In this document: piece by piece, positions 1-16,229 of the stretch
Position numbering within the stretch: the stretch's first letter is position 1
How the letters are laid out: each line of letters opens with the position of its first letter
Assembly (NCBI RefSeq): GCF_029369745.1
Contig: NZ_CP120210.1
Coordinates: 1,426,001 to 1,490,000, forward strand
Length of the DNA stretch: 64,000 nt
Source: Amycolatopsis sp. QT-25
GTDB taxonomy: Bacteria > Actinomycetota > Actinomycetes > Mycobacteriales > Pseudonocardiaceae
Direction of reading: 5' to 3'
Position numbers and translations under genes: made by a program
The notes under the pieces: generated by a model
What the model was told of the DNA's origin: nothing
Databases searched by the model: none
The model's input: the letters and a program-made list of their open reading frames with translations, nothing else

Positions 1-1
1 G

Positions 2-3000
2 AGCAGGGTGGGCGCCTCGCCGGAGGCGGTGGCGGTCGTCGACGGGGGACGCACCCTGTCCTACGCCGAGCTGGACCGCGCATCGGATCGCCTGGCGGGA
101 TACCTGGCCGCGACCGGCGTCCGGCGCGGTGACCGCGTCGGCGTGGTGCTGGAGCGCGGCGTGGACCTGCTCGTCGCCCTCCTCGCGGTGTGGAAAGCGG
201 GGGCGGCGCAGGTCCCGGTGAACACGGACCATCCCGCGGACCGGATCGAACGGATGCTGTCCGACGCCGGGGCGTCGGTGGCGGTCTGCGTGGAGAAGAC
301 CCGGACCGCGGTGCCGGACAAGGTCGAGCCGGTGGTCGTGGACGCGCCGGAAGTCGCGGGAGCACGGCACGGGGCACCGTCGCTCACGGTCGGAGCGCAC
401 GACGTGGCCTACGTGATGTACACGTCGGGGTCGACCGGTGTGCCGAAGGGAGTCGCGGTACCGCACGGCAGCGTGGCGGCACTGGCCTGCGACCCCGGCT
501 GGTCGCAGGACCCCGGTGATCGCGTGCTGCTGCACGCGTCCCACGCGTTCGACGCCTCGCTGGTCGAGATCTGGGTGCCACTGGTCAGCGGTGCCGCCGT
601 CGTGGTCGCGGAGCAGGGGGCGGTCGACGCGCAGCGGTTGCGGGAAGCGATCGGACGCGGCGTGACCACCGTCCACCTGACGGCCGGGACCTTCCGGGTC
701 GTGGCCGAGGAGTCGCCGGAGGCCTTCACCGGGCTGCGGGAGATCTTGACCGGCGGTGACGCCGTGCCGCTCGCCTCCGTCGCGCGGATGCGCCGGGCGT
801 GCCCGGAGGTCCGGTTCCGCCAGCTCTACGGACCCACCGAGATCACCTTGTGCGCCACGTGGCTCGTCCTCGAACCGGGGGCCGGAACGGGGGACACCCT
901 GCCGATCGGCGGGCCGCTGGACGGCAGGCAGGCCTACGTCCTCGACGCGTTCCTCCAGCCGGTGGCGCCGAACGTGACCGGGGAGCTGTACCTCGCCGGC
1001 GCCGGGCTGGCACACGGCTACGCGGGCGCCACCGGTCAGACGGCGCGGCGGTTCGTCGCCAACCCGTTCTCCTCCGGCGAGCGCATGTACCGCACCGGGG
1101 ACCTGGCGCGCTGGACCGACGACGGCGAGCTGCTGTTCGCCGGGCGTGCCGACGCCCAGGTGAAGATCCGTGGCTATCGCGTCGAGCCGGGTGAGATCGA
1201 GGCCGCGCTGACGGAGGTCCCCGGCGTCGCGCAGGCGGTCGTGGTGGCACGGGAAGAGCGTCCCGGCGAGAAGCGGCTGATCGCCTACGTCACCGCGGAA
1301 TCGGGACAGAGCCTGGAATCCGGCGCGATCCGCGAGCGGCTCGCGGACCGGCTGCCGGAGTTCATGGTGCCCGCCGCGGTGCTGGTGCTGGACACCTTCC
1401 CGCTGACGCTCAACGGGAAGATCGACCGCGCGGCCCTGCCCGCCCCCGAATTCACCGGGAAGCAGGCCGGTCGCGCCCCGCGCACCGAGACCGAACGCGT
1501 GCTGTGCGACCTGTTCGCCGAGATCCTCGGGCTGGACCGGGTCGGCGCCGACGACGGTTTCTTCGAGCTGGGCGGGGACTCGATCCTCTCCATGCGCTTG
1601 GCCGCCCGTGCGCGGCGCGAGGACCTCGTCTTCGGCGCGAAGCAGGTCTTCGAGCAGAAGACCCCCGCGGCGATCGCGGCGATCGCCGAACGCGGCGGGG
1701 TGGCACGGCCCGACGCCGAGGACGGTGTCGGTGAAGTCGCCTGGACGCCGGTCATGCGGGCGTTGATCGACCGTGATCACCACGCGATGACGCGGGGGGC
1801 GCTCGCGCAGTGGGTCACCGTCGGTGCGCCCGAAGACCTGTCCGCAGAGGTGCTGACCGCCGGTTTGCGCGCCGTGATCGACGCCCACGACCTGGTGCGG
1901 AGCCGGGTCGTCGAGCACGACGGGGAAGAGCCCCGGCTGGTCGTGGCCGACCGGGGAACGGTCGACGCGGCGAGGCTGGTCCAACGGGTCGAGGCCGGCA
2001 CGGGTGACCTCGACGAGGTCGCGGATCGGTGCGCCCACGAGGCGGCCGGACGGCTGGATCCCGCCGGCGGAGTGATGGTCCAGGTGGTGTGGGTGGACGC
2101 GGGACCCGGCCGGAGGGGGCGGCTCGTCGTGGTGGCCCACCACATCGCGGTCGACGTGGTGTCGTGGCGCGTCCTGCTGCCGGACCTGCGACTGGCCTGT
2201 GAAGCCGTGGCCGACGGCCGGGAGCCGGTGCTCGATCCGGCGCACGTGTCGTTCCGGCGCTGGGCGCGGACACTGACCGAACAGGCGGTGAGCCGCACCG
2301 CCGAACTCGAAACGTGGACGCGGATCCTCGACGGGGCACCGGCGCGGGTGGGCGAACTCGACCGGTCGCGGGACACCGTGTCGACCGCGGGGCGCAGGTC
2401 CTGGACCCTGCCACGGGACCGGGCGAGCGTGCTCGTGGAGAAGGCCACCTCGGCCTTCCACTGCGGTGTCCACGAGGTGCTGCTGGCCACCCTGGCCGGC
2501 GCGGTGGCCCACTGGCGCGGCGGTACCGCCGTCGTGGTGGACGTCGAAGGGCACGGCCGTCAGCCCCTCGACGAACTGGACCTGTCGCGGACGGTCGGCT
2601 GGTTCACCGACGTGCATCCGCTCCGGCTGGACGTGGCCGGGGTGGACACCGCCGAAGCGCTCGCCGGTGGTGGCGCGGCGGGCAGCCTGCTGAAGAAGGT
2701 CAAGGAAAACGTGCGGGCCGTGCCCGACGGGGGCCTCGGCTACGGAATGCTGCGGTACCTCAATGCCGAGACGGGCCGGGTACTGGCGGCGCTGCCGGAG
2801 GCGGAGATCGGGTTCAACTACCTCGGTCGTTTCTCCGCCCGGCGCGGCGGCGCGGCGGAGCCCTGGGAGATCGCGGGGACCATCGGCGGCACGGCGGAAC
2901 AGGACGCGCCGTTGCGTCACGTCGTGGAGATCGACGCGGTCGTGCTGGACTCCGCCGACGGACCCGAGTTCGGCCTGACCGTGACGTGGGCCGGGCGGGT

Positions 3001-6000
3001 GCTCGGCGAGGCCGACGCGGAGTCGCTCGCGAAGGCGTGGCTGGCCATGCTGACCGGCCTCGCCGCCCACGTCGGCGACGACCGCTCCGGCGGGTACACG
3101 CCGTCGGACTTCCCGCTCACCGCGCTGACGCAGCGAGAGGTGGAAGAGGTCGAGGCCGCCGTACCGGGCCTGCAGGACATCTGGCCGCTCTCGCCACTGC
3201 AGGAAGGTCTGCTGTTCCACGCCGCCGACGAGCGCGGCCCGGACGTCTACGCGAGCCTGCGGACCCTCGCCCTCGACGGTCCGCTGGACGTCCCCCGCTT
3301 CCGGGCCTCGTGGCAGGCGCTGCTCGACCGGCATCCCGCCCTGCGCGCGAGTTTCCACCAGCTCGAGTCCGGCGAGGCCGTGCAAGCGGTCGCCCGCGAG
3401 GTGGCGGTGCCGTGGCTGGAGACCGATCTCTCCCACCTGCCCGAAGACGAGGCGCTGGCGGAGTTCGACCGTCTCGCCGCGGCACTGCACGCCGAACGGT
3501 TCGACCTGACCCGGGCACCGTCGCTGCGACTGCATTTGGTGCGCCTCGGGGAAGGACAGCACCGGCTGGCCCTCGCGTCGCACCACATCGCGGCCGACGG
3601 GTGGTCGCTTCCGCTCCTCATCATCGACGTGGTGGCGGCCTACGAAGCCGGCGGCGACGGCCGGGCCCTGCCCGTCCCGACGTCGTACCGCGACTACCTC
3701 ACCTGGCTCGCCCGCCAGGACAAGGCGGCCGCCAGGGAGGCATGGCGGACCGAACTCGCGGGACTCGACGAGGCGACCCACGTCGTGCCGCCGGACTCGA
3801 TCATCGCGCCCATCGAACCCGACCGCGTCACGTTCGAACTCGGCGAGGACGAGAGCAGGCGGCTGGTCGAATTCACCCGCGGTCACGGCATCACGGTGAA
3901 CACGCTGTTCCAAGGGGTCTGGTCGCTGCTCCTCGCCCGGCTGACCGGACGCGACGACGTGGTCTTCGGTGCCACGGTGGCCGGGCGCCCGCCCGAGATC
4001 CCCGGTGTCGAGTCCGCCGTCGGCCTGTTCATGAACATGCTGCCGGTCCGGGCTCGCCTGACCGGCGCCGAACCGTTCGTCGACATGCTGGCGGACCTGC
4101 AGGAACGTCAGGTCGGGATGATGGCGCACCAGCACATCGGGCTGGCCGAGATCAACCAGCTGGTCGGGCCGGGCGCGGCGTTCGACACGATCGTCGTCTT
4201 CGAGAACCCGCCGTCCCCGCTGAGCCCGTCCGACGACCCCGACGCGCTCGTCATGCGTCCGGCGGCGATCCCGAACGACACCGGGCACTACCCGCTGTCC
4301 ATGCGGGTGTCCGCGGCCGGGGGCATCCGCGGTGAATGCATCTACCGCCCGGACGCCTACGACCGGGCACAGGCCGAAGAGGTCGTCGCGTCGATCCTCC
4401 AGGCCGTGGCGCAGGTCGTGGCCGAGCCGCGGCTGCCGGTGGGCCGGGTCGCCCTGCTCGCGCCGGAACAGCGCCGTCTGGTGGTGGACGAGTGGAACCG
4501 GACCGACGTCCCGTTCGACGCCGAGGCACTGCCGGTGCTGTTCCGCAGGCAGGTGGAGCGGTCGCGGGACGCGGTGGCGGTGGAGGACGCCAGGCGCCGC
4601 CTGTCGTTCGGCGAGCTGCTCGACGAGGTGGAATCCCTGGCCCGGCTGCTCGTGGGGCTGGGTGTGCGGCGGGAGACCAGGGTGGGCGTGGTGGTCGGCC
4701 GCTCGGCCGAGCTGGCGGTGACCCTGATGGCGGTGTCGTTCGCCGGTGGGTCGTTCGTGCCGGTCGATCCGGACTACCCGCGAGAACGGATCGAGCTGAT
4801 GCTGACGAGTTCGGCACCCGAAGTACTGGTGTGCACCACCGCCACCCGGTCGGTCGTGCCCCCGGGGTTCGCGGGCTCGGTGCTGGTGCTGGACGAGCTG
4901 CCCGCTTCCGATCCCGACGTGGTGCTGCCGCGGGTCGCGGCGACCGACGCGGCGTACGTCATCTACACGTCGGGGTCGACCGGCGTGCCCAAGGGGGTGA
5001 TGGTCACCCACTCCGGACTCGGCAACCTCGCCGCGGCGCATATCGAGCGCCTTGGCGTCACGTCCTCCTCGCGCGTCCTGCAATTGTCCGCCATCGGTTT
5101 CGACGCCATCGTTTCCGAGCTGTACATGGCTTTGCTGGCGGGCGGGACGCTGGTGCTGCCCGACGCGGAGAGCATGCCGCCGCGGGTGACCCTCGGCGAC
5201 GCGCTGCGGCGGTGGGGCATCACCCATCTCACCGTGTCGCCGAGCGTGCTGGCCGCGGAGGAGGACCTGCCGGACAGCCTGGAAAGCGTGCTGACGGGCG
5301 GCGAGGTGTGCACGCCCGCGCTGGCGGACCGCTGGTCACCGGGCCGCCGGATGATCAACGCGTACGGGCCGACCGAGACGACGATCTGCTCGACGATGAG
5401 TTCCCCGTTGTCACCGGGACACGAAGTGGTCCCGCTCGGCGGCCCGATCCGGAACGTGCGGCACTACGTACTCGACTCCTTCCTGCAGCCGGCGGCGCCC
5501 GGAGTGGCGGGGGAGCTCTACATCGCGGGGGTCGGCCTCGCCCGCGGTTACCTCGGGCGTCCGGGGCTGACGGCGGAACGGTTCGTCGCCAGCCCGTTCG
5601 CCCCCGGGGAGCGGATGTACCGCACCGGCGACCGGTTCCGCTGGACCACCGACGGGCAGCTGATGTTCGTCGGCCGGGCCGACGCGCAGGTCAAGGTGCG
5701 CGGATACCGGGTCGAGCCCGCCGAGATCGAGACCGTGCTGTCGGAGCATCCAGGGGTCTCCCAGGTGGCCATCGCCGTCCACCGGGACGGGCCGGGCGAC
5801 AAGCAACTGGTGGCCTACATCGTGCCGTCGGCGGACACCCCCGCCGGCCCGCTGATGACCGCGCTGCGCGAGCTGGCCGCCGAACGACTGCCGGAGTACA
5901 TGCTTCCTTCGGCGTTCGTCCCGCTGGACAAGATGCCGCTCACGCCCAACGGCAAGCTCGACCATCGGGCGCTCCAGGCTCCCGACTTCGCCGGGCTGAC

Positions 6001-6340
6001 CTCCGGACGGGATCCGCGCACGGCCACGGAAAAACGGCTGTGCGAACTGTTCGCGGAAGTGCTCGGCCTGGACCGCGTGGGTGCCGACGACAGCTTCTTC
6101 GAACTCGGCGGCGACTCGATCACCTCGATGCAGCTGTCCGCCCGTGCGCGCCGGAAGGGGCTGGAACTGACCCCCTGGCAGGTGTTCGAAGAAAAGACGC
6201 CGGAACGGCTGGCGGAGCTCGTCACGGAACTCCCGGCCGAAGGCGGGAACACCGTCGCGCCGGAACCCGAGGCGGGCATGCTCGTCGCCCTTTCCCCTGA
6301 CCAGTTGGACCAACTCGAGGCCGGATTGGCCCGCGATTAA
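2..6340 (+). CDS. bpsB: Glycopeptide NRPS, 3' part (modules 5 and 6: A-T-E, C-A-T), 5' truncated by the window edge
   Basis: The reading frame is open from the first bases and enters at the start of an adenylation domain, so the N-terminal part is outside the window. Domains run A (about residues 1-480), T (GGDSI near 521), epimerase (about 575-1020, with [10 protein letters not shown] and NYLGRF), C (about 1055-1490, HHIAADG), A (about 1510-1990) and T (GGDSI near 2036). There is no terminal thioesterase. The first A domain reads D-A-V-H-L-G-L-L-C-K, the known 4-hydroxyphenylglycine code. The second reads D-A-S-T-L-G-A-I-C-K, the known beta-hydroxytyrosine code. This fits modules 5 (D-Hpg, hence the E domain) and 6 of the middle synthetase, BpsB in balhimycin. 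The next synthetase starts 19 nt downstream. The codes were read by eye from the A4-A5 region. Confidence 0.93.
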   Translation, partial: SRVGASPEAVAVVDGGRTLSYAELDRASDRLAGYLAATGVRRGDRVGVVLERGVDLLVALLAVWKAGAAQVPVNTDHPADRIERMLSDAGASVAVCVEKTRTAVPDKVEPVVVDAPEVAGARHGAPSLTVGAHDVAYVMYTSGSTGVPKGVAVPHGSVAALACDPGWSQDPGDRVLLHASHAFDASLVEIWVPLVSGAAVVVAEQGAVDAQRLREAIGRGVTTVHLTAGTFRVVAEESPEAFTGLREILTGGDAVPLASVARMRRACPEVRFRQLYGPTEITLCATWLVLEPGAGTGDTLPIGGPLDGRQAYVLDAFLQPVAPNVTGELYLAGAGLAHGYAGATGQTARRFVANPFSSGERMYRTGDLARWTDDGELLFAGRADAQVKIRGYRVEPGEIEAALTEVPGVAQAVVVAREERPGEKRLIAYVTAESGQSLESGAIRERLADRLPEFMVPAAVLVLDTFPLTLNGKIDRAALPAPEFTGKQAGRAPRTETERVLCDLFAEILGLDRVGADDGFFELGGDSILSMRLAARARREDLVFGAKQVFEQKTPAAIAAIAERGGVARPDAEDGVGEVAWTPVMRALIDRDHHAMTRGALAQWVTVGAPEDLSAEVLTAGLRAVIDAHDLVRSRVVEHDGEEPRLVVADRGTVDAARLVQRVEAGTGDLDEVADRCAHEAAGRLDPAGGVMVQVVWVDAGPGRRGRLVVVAHHIAVDVVSWRVLLPDLRLACEAVADGREPVLDPAHVSFRRWARTLTEQAVSRTAELETWTRILDGAPARVGELDRSRDTVSTAGRRSWTLPRDRASVLVEKATSAFHCGVHEVLLATLAGAVAHWRGGTAVVVDVEGHGRQPLDELDLSRTVGWFTDVHPLRLDVAGVDTAEALAGGGAAGSLLKKVKENVRAVPDGGLGYGMLRYLNAETGRVLAALPEAEIGFNYLGRFSARRGGAAEPWEIAGTIGGTAEQDAPLRHVVEIDAVVLDSADGPEFGLTVTWAGRVLGEADAESLAKAWLAMLTGLAAHVGDDRSGGYTPSDFPLTALTQREVEEVEAAVPGLQDIWPLSPLQEGLLFHAADERGPDVYASLRTLALDGPLDVPRFRASWQALLDRHPALRASFHQLESGEAVQAVAREVAVPWLETDLSHLPEDEALAEFDRLAAALHAERFDLTRAPSLRLHLVRLGEGQHRLALASHHIAADGWSLPLLIIDVVAAYEAGGDGRALPVPTSYRDYLTWLARQDKAAAREAWRTELAGLDEATHVVPPDSIIAPIEPDRVTFELGEDESRRLVEFTRGHGITVNTLFQGVWSLLLARLTGRDDVVFGATVAGRPPEIPGVESAVGLFMNMLPVRARLTGAEPFVDMLADLQERQVGMMAHQHIGLAEINQLVGPGAAFDTIVVFENPPSPLSPSDDPDALVMRPAAIPNDTGHYPLSMRVSAAGGIRGECIYRPDAYDRAQAEEVVASILQAVAQVVAEPRLPVGRVALLAPEQRRLVVDEWNRTDVPFDAEALPVLFRRQVERSRDAVAVEDARRRLSFGELLDEVESLARLLVGLGVRRETRVGVVVGRSAELAVTLMAVSFAGGSFVPVDPDYPRERIELMLTSSAPEVLVCTTATRSVVPPGFAGSVLVLDELPASDPDVVLPRVAATDAAYVIYTSGSTGVPKGVMVTHSGLGNLAAAHIERLGVTSSSRVLQLSAIGFDAIVSELYMALLAGGTLVLPDAESMPPRVTLGDALRRWGITHLTVSPSVLAAEEDLPDSLESVLTGGEVCTPALADRWSPGRRMINAYGPTETTICSTMSSPLSPGHEVVPLGGPIRNVRHYVLDSFLQPAAPGVAGELYIAGVGLARGYLGRPGLTAERFVASPFAPGERMYRTGDRFRWTTDGQLMFVGRADAQVKVRGYRVEPAEIETVLSEHPGVSQVAIAVHRDGPGDKQLVAYIVPSADTPAGPLMTALRELAAERLPEYMLPSAFVPLDKMPLTPNGKLDHRALQAPDFAGLTSGRDPRTATEKRLCELFAEVLGLDRVGADDSFFELGGDSITSMQLSARARRKGLELTPWQVFEEKTPERLAELVTELPAEGGNTVAPEPEAGMLVALSPDQLDQLEAGLARD

Positions 6341-6359
6341 CCGCCATAAGGAGCAGATC

Positions 6360-11953
<5,594 letters not shown>

Positions 11954-11957
<4 letters not shown>

Positions 11958-12163
11958 CCAACCCATTCGACAACGAAGACGGTTCCTTTTTCGTGCTGGT
12001 CAACGAAGAAGGGCAGCACTCCCTCTGGCCGACCTTCGCGGAGGTGCCCGCGGGCTGGACGCGCGTGCACGGCGAGGCGAGCCGTCAGGAGTGCCTCGCC
12101 TACGTCGAGGAGAACTGGACGGATCTCCGGCCGAAGAGCCTCATCCAGGAAGTCGGCGCCTGA
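11954..12163 (+). CDS. MbtH-like NRPS accessory protein
   Basis: This 69-residue protein has the MbtH core ([22 protein letters not shown], then W near residue 35 and a W-T-D-L-R-P tail). MbtH proteins bind A domains and are needed for their folding or activity; in glycopeptide clusters one copy sits directly after the last NRPS gene, as here (orf1 of balhimycin). The ATG overlaps the bpsC stop, which suggests translational coupling, and AAAGGA lies upstream. The next gene, oxyA, begins after a 96-nt gap that holds a large inverted repeat. Confidence 0.95.
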
Positions 12164-12187
12164 AAAGGTGTCCAACCGCTCAAGGCG

Positions 12188-12222
12188 GCCGGTCGGACGG
12201 GCTCGGCGCTCGTCCGACCGGC
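12188..12222. promoter_or_regulatory. Perfect 12-11-12 inverted repeat before oxyA; candidate StrR/Bbr-type operator
   Basis: Arms GCCGGTCGGACG (12188-12199) and CGTCCGACCGGC (12211-12222) are perfect complements around an 11-nt spacer. StrR-family activators of glycopeptide clusters, such as Bbr of balhimycin, are known to bind inverted repeats of the form GTTCGACT-N11-AGTCGAAC, including one in the gap between the MbtH gene and oxyA. The 11-nt spacing and location match; the half-site (GTCGGAC against GTTCGAC) matches partly. It could also act as an RNA hairpin, but no U-tract follows. Confidence 0.6.
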
Positions 12223-12259
12223 CTGACCGGTGGCCGGGCGAGGTGAAAGGACCTGTGCA

Positions 12260-13465
12260 GTGATCGAGGAGAACGACGTCGTCCGTGGCACGTTCGAGGA
12301 GATCAACGTCGATTTGGCGTTGGCGATCCACCGGCGTGCCCGCTTCGACCCGGTGCCCGAGCTGAGCGCTTTGATGGCCCAAGGCCCGATGGCCGTCCTG
12401 GGCGTCGAAGACGCGCCGGAAGGACGGACCGCTTGGCTCGCGATGGGGTACGACGAGATCCGGCAGGTCCTCGGCTCGGACAAGTTCAGCGCCAAACTGC
12501 TCTACGGCGGAACCGCGGCGGGCTTCACTTTCCCCGGTTTTCTCACCCAATACGATCCGCCGGAGCACACGCGCCTGCGCCGGATGGTGACGTCCCCGTT
12601 CGCGATCCGGCGGATACAGGGATTCCGGCCGCAGGTCGAGAAGATCGTCGACGCCACACTGGACGCCATCGAGGCCACCGGCGGCCCGGTCGACTTCGTC
12701 CCGCGGTTCGGCTGGCCCATCGCGACGACGGTGACCTGTGACTTCCTCGGCATTCCCCGCGACGATCAGGTGGAGTTGTCGCGTGCGCTGCACGCCAGCC
12801 GGGCGGAGCGGTCGGGCAAACGGCGCGTGGCGGCGGGGAACAAGTTCTGGACGTACATGAACCAGGTCGTGAGCCGCACGCGCCGTGACCCCGGCGACGA
12901 TCTGTTCGGTGTGGTGGTGCGCGAACACGGCGACGACATCACCGACGCGGAGCTGATCGGTGTGGCGTCGTTCGTCATGGGGGCGGGCGGGGACCAGGTG
13001 GCCCGCTTCCTCGCGGCCGGCGCGTGGTTGATGGTCGAGCATCCCGAACAATTCGCCGTGCTGCGGGAAAAGCCGGACACCGTCCCGGATTGGCTGGACG
13101 AGGTGGTCCGGTATCTCACCAGCGACGAGAAGACCACCCCGCGCGTCGCGCTGGAGGACGTGAACATCGGTGGCTGCCCGATCAAGGCGGGCGACGCCGT
13201 CACCCCTTCTTTCCTGGCGGCGAACCGCCGCGACTTCCCCGGCGAGGAGGACCGGTTCGACATCGGCAGGGAAAAGCCCGCGCATGTCGCGTTCGGGCAC
13301 GGCATCCACCACTGCCTCGGCAGACCGCTGGCCGAGATGGTGTTCCAGGTGGCGATTCCGGCGCTGACGCACCGCTTTCCCACGTTGAAGCCGGCCGAAC
13401 CACACCGGGAGATCAAGTTGGGGCCGCCGCCGTTCGACGTGGAAGCCCTCCCGCTCGACTGGTAG
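12260..13465 (+). CDS. oxyA: Cytochrome P450 OxyA, glycopeptide aryl cross-linking enzyme
   Basis: Heme-thiolate P450 with FGHGIHHCLG near residue 345. The N-terminal FEEINVD...DRFDPVPEL-type sequence is that of OxyA proteins. OxyA forms the phenolic (D-O-E) ring between residues 4 and 6 of the peptide held on the last NRPS carrier domain; its I-helix region carries the divergent GAGGDQ instead of the usual acid-threonine pair, a family trait. I chose the GTG at 12260 because GAAAGGA lies about eight bases upstream; an upstream in-frame start at 12230 has no such site. First of three consecutive oxy genes. Confidence 0.93.
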   Translation: MIEENDVVRGTFEEINVDLALAIHRRARFDPVPELSALMAQGPMAVLGVEDAPEGRTAWLAMGYDEIRQVLGSDKFSAKLLYGGTAAGFTFPGFLTQYDPPEHTRLRRMVTSPFAIRRIQGFRPQVEKIVDATLDAIEATGGPVDFVPRFGWPIATTVTCDFLGIPRDDQVELSRALHASRAERSGKRRVAAGNKFWTYMNQVVSRTRRDPGDDLFGVVVREHGDDITDAELIGVASFVMGAGGDQVARFLAAGAWLMVEHPEQFAVLREKPDTVPDWLDEVVRYLTSDEKTTPRVALEDVNIGGCPIKAGDAVTPSFLAANRRDFPGEEDRFDIGREKPAHVAFGHGIHHCLGRPLAEMVFQVAIPALTHRFPTLKPAEPHREIKLGPPPFDVEALPLDW

Positions 13466-13483
13466 CGCCGGCGGATGGTGGAA

Positions 13484-13538
13484 GTACACGAAGGCCCCCT
13501 TCCTGTACTCAGGCGCAAGGAAGGGGGCCTTCATGTAC
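13484..13538. repeat. 55-nt intergenic palindrome, GTAC...GGCCCCCTT family, between oxyA and oxyB
   Basis: Arms of about 18 nt (GTACACGAAGGCCCCCTT and AAGGGGGCCTTCATGTAC, one mismatch) flank a 19-nt loop whose ends also pair. The same 55-nt element occurs at 25630, 47281 and 61263. Here the loop is in the reverse orientation relative to 25630 and 47281. It could act as a terminator or attenuator, but it lies inside the oxy operon. Confidence 0.85.
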
Positions 13539-13597
13539 CGAGGAACAGTGACCGTGACGGGTGGTTCGGCTCGTCTTGTAGCAGAGGAGCTTTTCCT

Positions 13598-14794
13598 TTG
13601 AGTGGTGACGATTCGCGCCCGGTCCACATCCGGCGGCAGGGTCTCGACCCGGCGGACGAACTGCTCGCCGCCGGAGCGCTGACGGAGGTCACCGTCGGCT
13701 CCGGCGCGGACGCCGTGACGACCTGGATGGCCACCACGCACGCCGTCGTGCGGCAGGTGCTGGGCGATCACCAGAGGTTCAGCACCCGGCGCCGCTGGGA
13801 CCGGCGGGACGAGATCGGCGGGGAAGGGATCTTCCGGCCACGCGAACTGGTCGGCAACCTGATGGACTACGACCCGCCGGAGCACACGCGGCTGCGGCAG
13901 AAGCTGACGCCCGGCTTCACCCTGCGCAAGATGCAGCGCCTGCGGCCCTACATCGAACAGATCGTGTCCGATCGTCTCGATGCCCTGGAACAGGCGGGAT
14001 CGCCGGCGGATCTGATCGAGCTCGTCGCCGACGAGGTCCCCGGTGCCGTGCTGTGCGAGCTGATCGGGGTGCCGCGCGACGACCGCGCCATGTTCATGCA
14101 GCTGTGCCACGGGCATCTCGACCCCGCCCGAAGCCAGAAGAGGCGCGCGGCCGCGGGTGAAGCGTTCTCCCGCTACCTGCTGGCGATGATCGCCAGGGAA
14201 CGGAAGGACCCGGGCGAGGGGCTGATCGGAGCCGTGATCGCCGAATACGGGGACGAGGCCACGGACGAGGAGCTGAGGGGCTTCTGCGTTCAGGTGATGC
14301 TGGCGGGCGACGACAACATCTCCGGGATGATCGGGCTGGGTGTGCTGGCGATGCTGCGGCATCCCGAGCAGATCGAGGCGTTCCGGGGCGACGAGCAGTC
14401 GGCACAACGGGCGGTCGACGAGCTGATCCGGTATCTGACGGTGCCCTATGCCCCGACGCCGCGGATCGCCAAGGAGGACGTCACCATCGGGGACCAGGTG
14501 GTGAAAAGAGGGGAGAGCGTCATTTGTTCCCTCCCCGCGGCCAATCGTGACCCCGCGCTGGTACCGGATCCGGAACGCCTCGACCTCACCCGCGAGCCCG
14601 TTTCCCATGTCGCGTTCGGCCACGGCATCCATCACTGCCTGGGTGCCGCTCTGGCCCGCCTCGAACTGCGCACGTTCTACACCATGCTGTGGCAGCGTTT
14701 TCCCACCCTGAAACTCGCGGATCCGGAGCAGGGGAACATGTTCCGCCTGACCACCCCCGCGTACGGACTGACTTCCCTGCTGGTCGCGTGGTGA
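13598..14794 (+). CDS. oxyB: Cytochrome P450 OxyB, first aryl cross-linking enzyme
   Basis: P450 of 398 residues with FGHGIHHCLG near residue 335 and AGDDN in the I helix. The sequence follows OxyB of vancomycin-type clusters closely (IRRQGLDPADELLAAGAL at the N terminus, LIRYLTVPY later). OxyB makes the C-O-D bond between residues 2 and 4, the first ring closed, on the carrier-bound peptide with X-domain help. The start is TTG at 13598, supported by GAGGAG about nine bases upstream and by the homologous N terminus; the frame extends upstream into the palindrome but without a good start. Confidence 0.94.
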   Translation: MSGDDSRPVHIRRQGLDPADELLAAGALTEVTVGSGADAVTTWMATTHAVVRQVLGDHQRFSTRRRWDRRDEIGGEGIFRPRELVGNLMDYDPPEHTRLRQKLTPGFTLRKMQRLRPYIEQIVSDRLDALEQAGSPADLIELVADEVPGAVLCELIGVPRDDRAMFMQLCHGHLDPARSQKRRAAAGEAFSRYLLAMIARERKDPGEGLIGAVIAEYGDEATDEELRGFCVQVMLAGDDNISGMIGLGVLAMLRHPEQIEAFRGDEQSAQRAVDELIRYLTVPYAPTPRIAKEDVTIGDQVVKRGESVICSLPAANRDPALVPDPERLDLTREPVSHVAFGHGIHHCLGAALARLELRTFYTMLWQRFPTLKLADPEQGNMFRLTTPAYGLTSLLVAW

Positions 14795-14940
14795 TCGGCC
14801 CCGGCCGTTCCCGGGCGGCGGGGTCGTCCACGCGAGGCGCTGGACCTCCGCTCGGCGACCGATGAAACTGGAGCCGACGACGGGGCGGGTCGACAAGGCA
14901 CGAAACGCATTCCCGGTCAGTTAAGGAGCTTCCACTCGAC

Positions 14941-16161
14941 ATGGGGAACGGTATCGATCAGGCCGCGCCACTCCTGCGGGAGCCGGCGAACTTCCAACTG
15001 CGGACGAAGTGCGATCCGCATGCGGACAATTTCGACCTCCGGGCGCACGGCCCGCTGTTCCGCATCGTCGGGGAAGCGTCCGCTCAACTGGGCCGAGACT
15101 ATGTCTGGCAAGCCTGTGGCTATGAGGTGGTCCGCAAGATCCTGGGGGATCACGAGAATTTCTCGACGCGTCCGGTGTTCACGCAAGGGGAGTCCGGGGC
15201 GCACGTCGAGTCCCAGTTCGTCGGGCAGATATCGACTTACGACCCGCCGGACCACACCCGTCTGCGACGAATGCTGACGCCCGAGTTCACACTCCGGCGG
15301 ATTCGCCGGATGGAACCCGCGATCCAACGCCTCATCGACGATCGGCTCGACATGGTGGAGGCCGAGGGACCGCCCGCGGATCTCCAGGGGTTGTTCGCCG
15401 ACCCGGTCGGCGCGGGTGTCCTGTGCGAACTGCTCGGCATCCCGCGCGACGATCGGCGTGAGTTCGTCCGCCGGATCCGGCGGAACGTCGATCTGGGCCG
15501 GGGGCTCAAGGCGAGGGCGGCCGACAGTGCGGCGTTCAATCGGTACTTGAACGGGTTCATCGCACGGCAGCGGAAGGATCCCGACGACGGATTCCTCGGC
15601 ATGCTCGTGCGCGACCACGGTGACACCGTCACGGACGAGGAACTGAAGGGCCTGTGCACGGCGCTGATCCTCGGTGGGGTGGAAACCGTCGCCGGGATGA
15701 TCGGCTTCGGGGTCTTCGCGCTGCTGGACAATCCCGACCAGATACCGCTGCTTTCGGCGGGCCCGGAAAAGGCCGATCGCGTGGTCGCCGAACTGGTGCG
15801 TTATCTGTCGCCCGTCCAGCAGCCGAATCCGCGCCTCGCCATCAAGGACGTGGTCGTCGACGGCAGGCTGATCAAAGCGGGGGATTATGTCCTCTGTTCC
15901 ATTCTCATGGCCAACCGGGATGACGCGCTGACCCCGGAGCCCAACGTATTCGACGCGAACCGGGATTCGGTCTCGGACGTCGGATTCGGGCACGGAATCC
16001 ATTATTGTATCGGCGCGGCGGTGGCGAGGTCGATGCTGCGGATGGCTTATCAGACCCTGTGGCGCCGCTTTCCCGGACTGCGGCTGGCCGTGCCCATCGA
16101 AGAAGTGAAGTTTCGCAAGGCGTTCGTCGACTGCCCTGATCAGGTGCCGGTCACCTGGTGA
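14941..16161 (+). CDS. oxyC: Cytochrome P450 OxyC, final aryl cross-linking enzyme
   Basis: P450 of 406 residues with heme motif FGHGIHYCIG near residue 350 and GGVET in the I helix. By sequence character and by place as third oxy gene it is OxyC, which forms the AB biaryl bond between residues 5 and 7. ATG with AAGGAG about ten bases upstream. A gap of 146 nt separates it from oxyB and contains an imperfect GC-rich hairpin near 14797-14825. No OxyE-type gene lies between oxyA and oxyB, so residues 1 and 3 are probably not joined. Confidence 0.92.
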   Translation: MGNGIDQAAPLLREPANFQLRTKCDPHADNFDLRAHGPLFRIVGEASAQLGRDYVWQACGYEVVRKILGDHENFSTRPVFTQGESGAHVESQFVGQISTYDPPDHTRLRRMLTPEFTLRRIRRMEPAIQRLIDDRLDMVEAEGPPADLQGLFADPVGAGVLCELLGIPRDDRREFVRRIRRNVDLGRGLKARAADSAAFNRYLNGFIARQRKDPDDGFLGMLVRDHGDTVTDEELKGLCTALILGGVETVAGMIGFGVFALLDNPDQIPLLSAGPEKADRVVAELVRYLSPVQQPNPRLAIKDVVVDGRLIKAGDYVLCSILMANRDDALTPEPNVFDANRDSVSDVGFGHGIHYCIGAAVARSMLRMAYQTLWRRFPGLRLAVPIEEVKFRKAFVDCPDQVPVTW

Positions 16162-16229
16162 CGCACGGCGGGGCACAAAAGGTTCGGCGGCCACAACGGA
16201 TTGACACTCGATCGAGGAATGGTGGGGAT

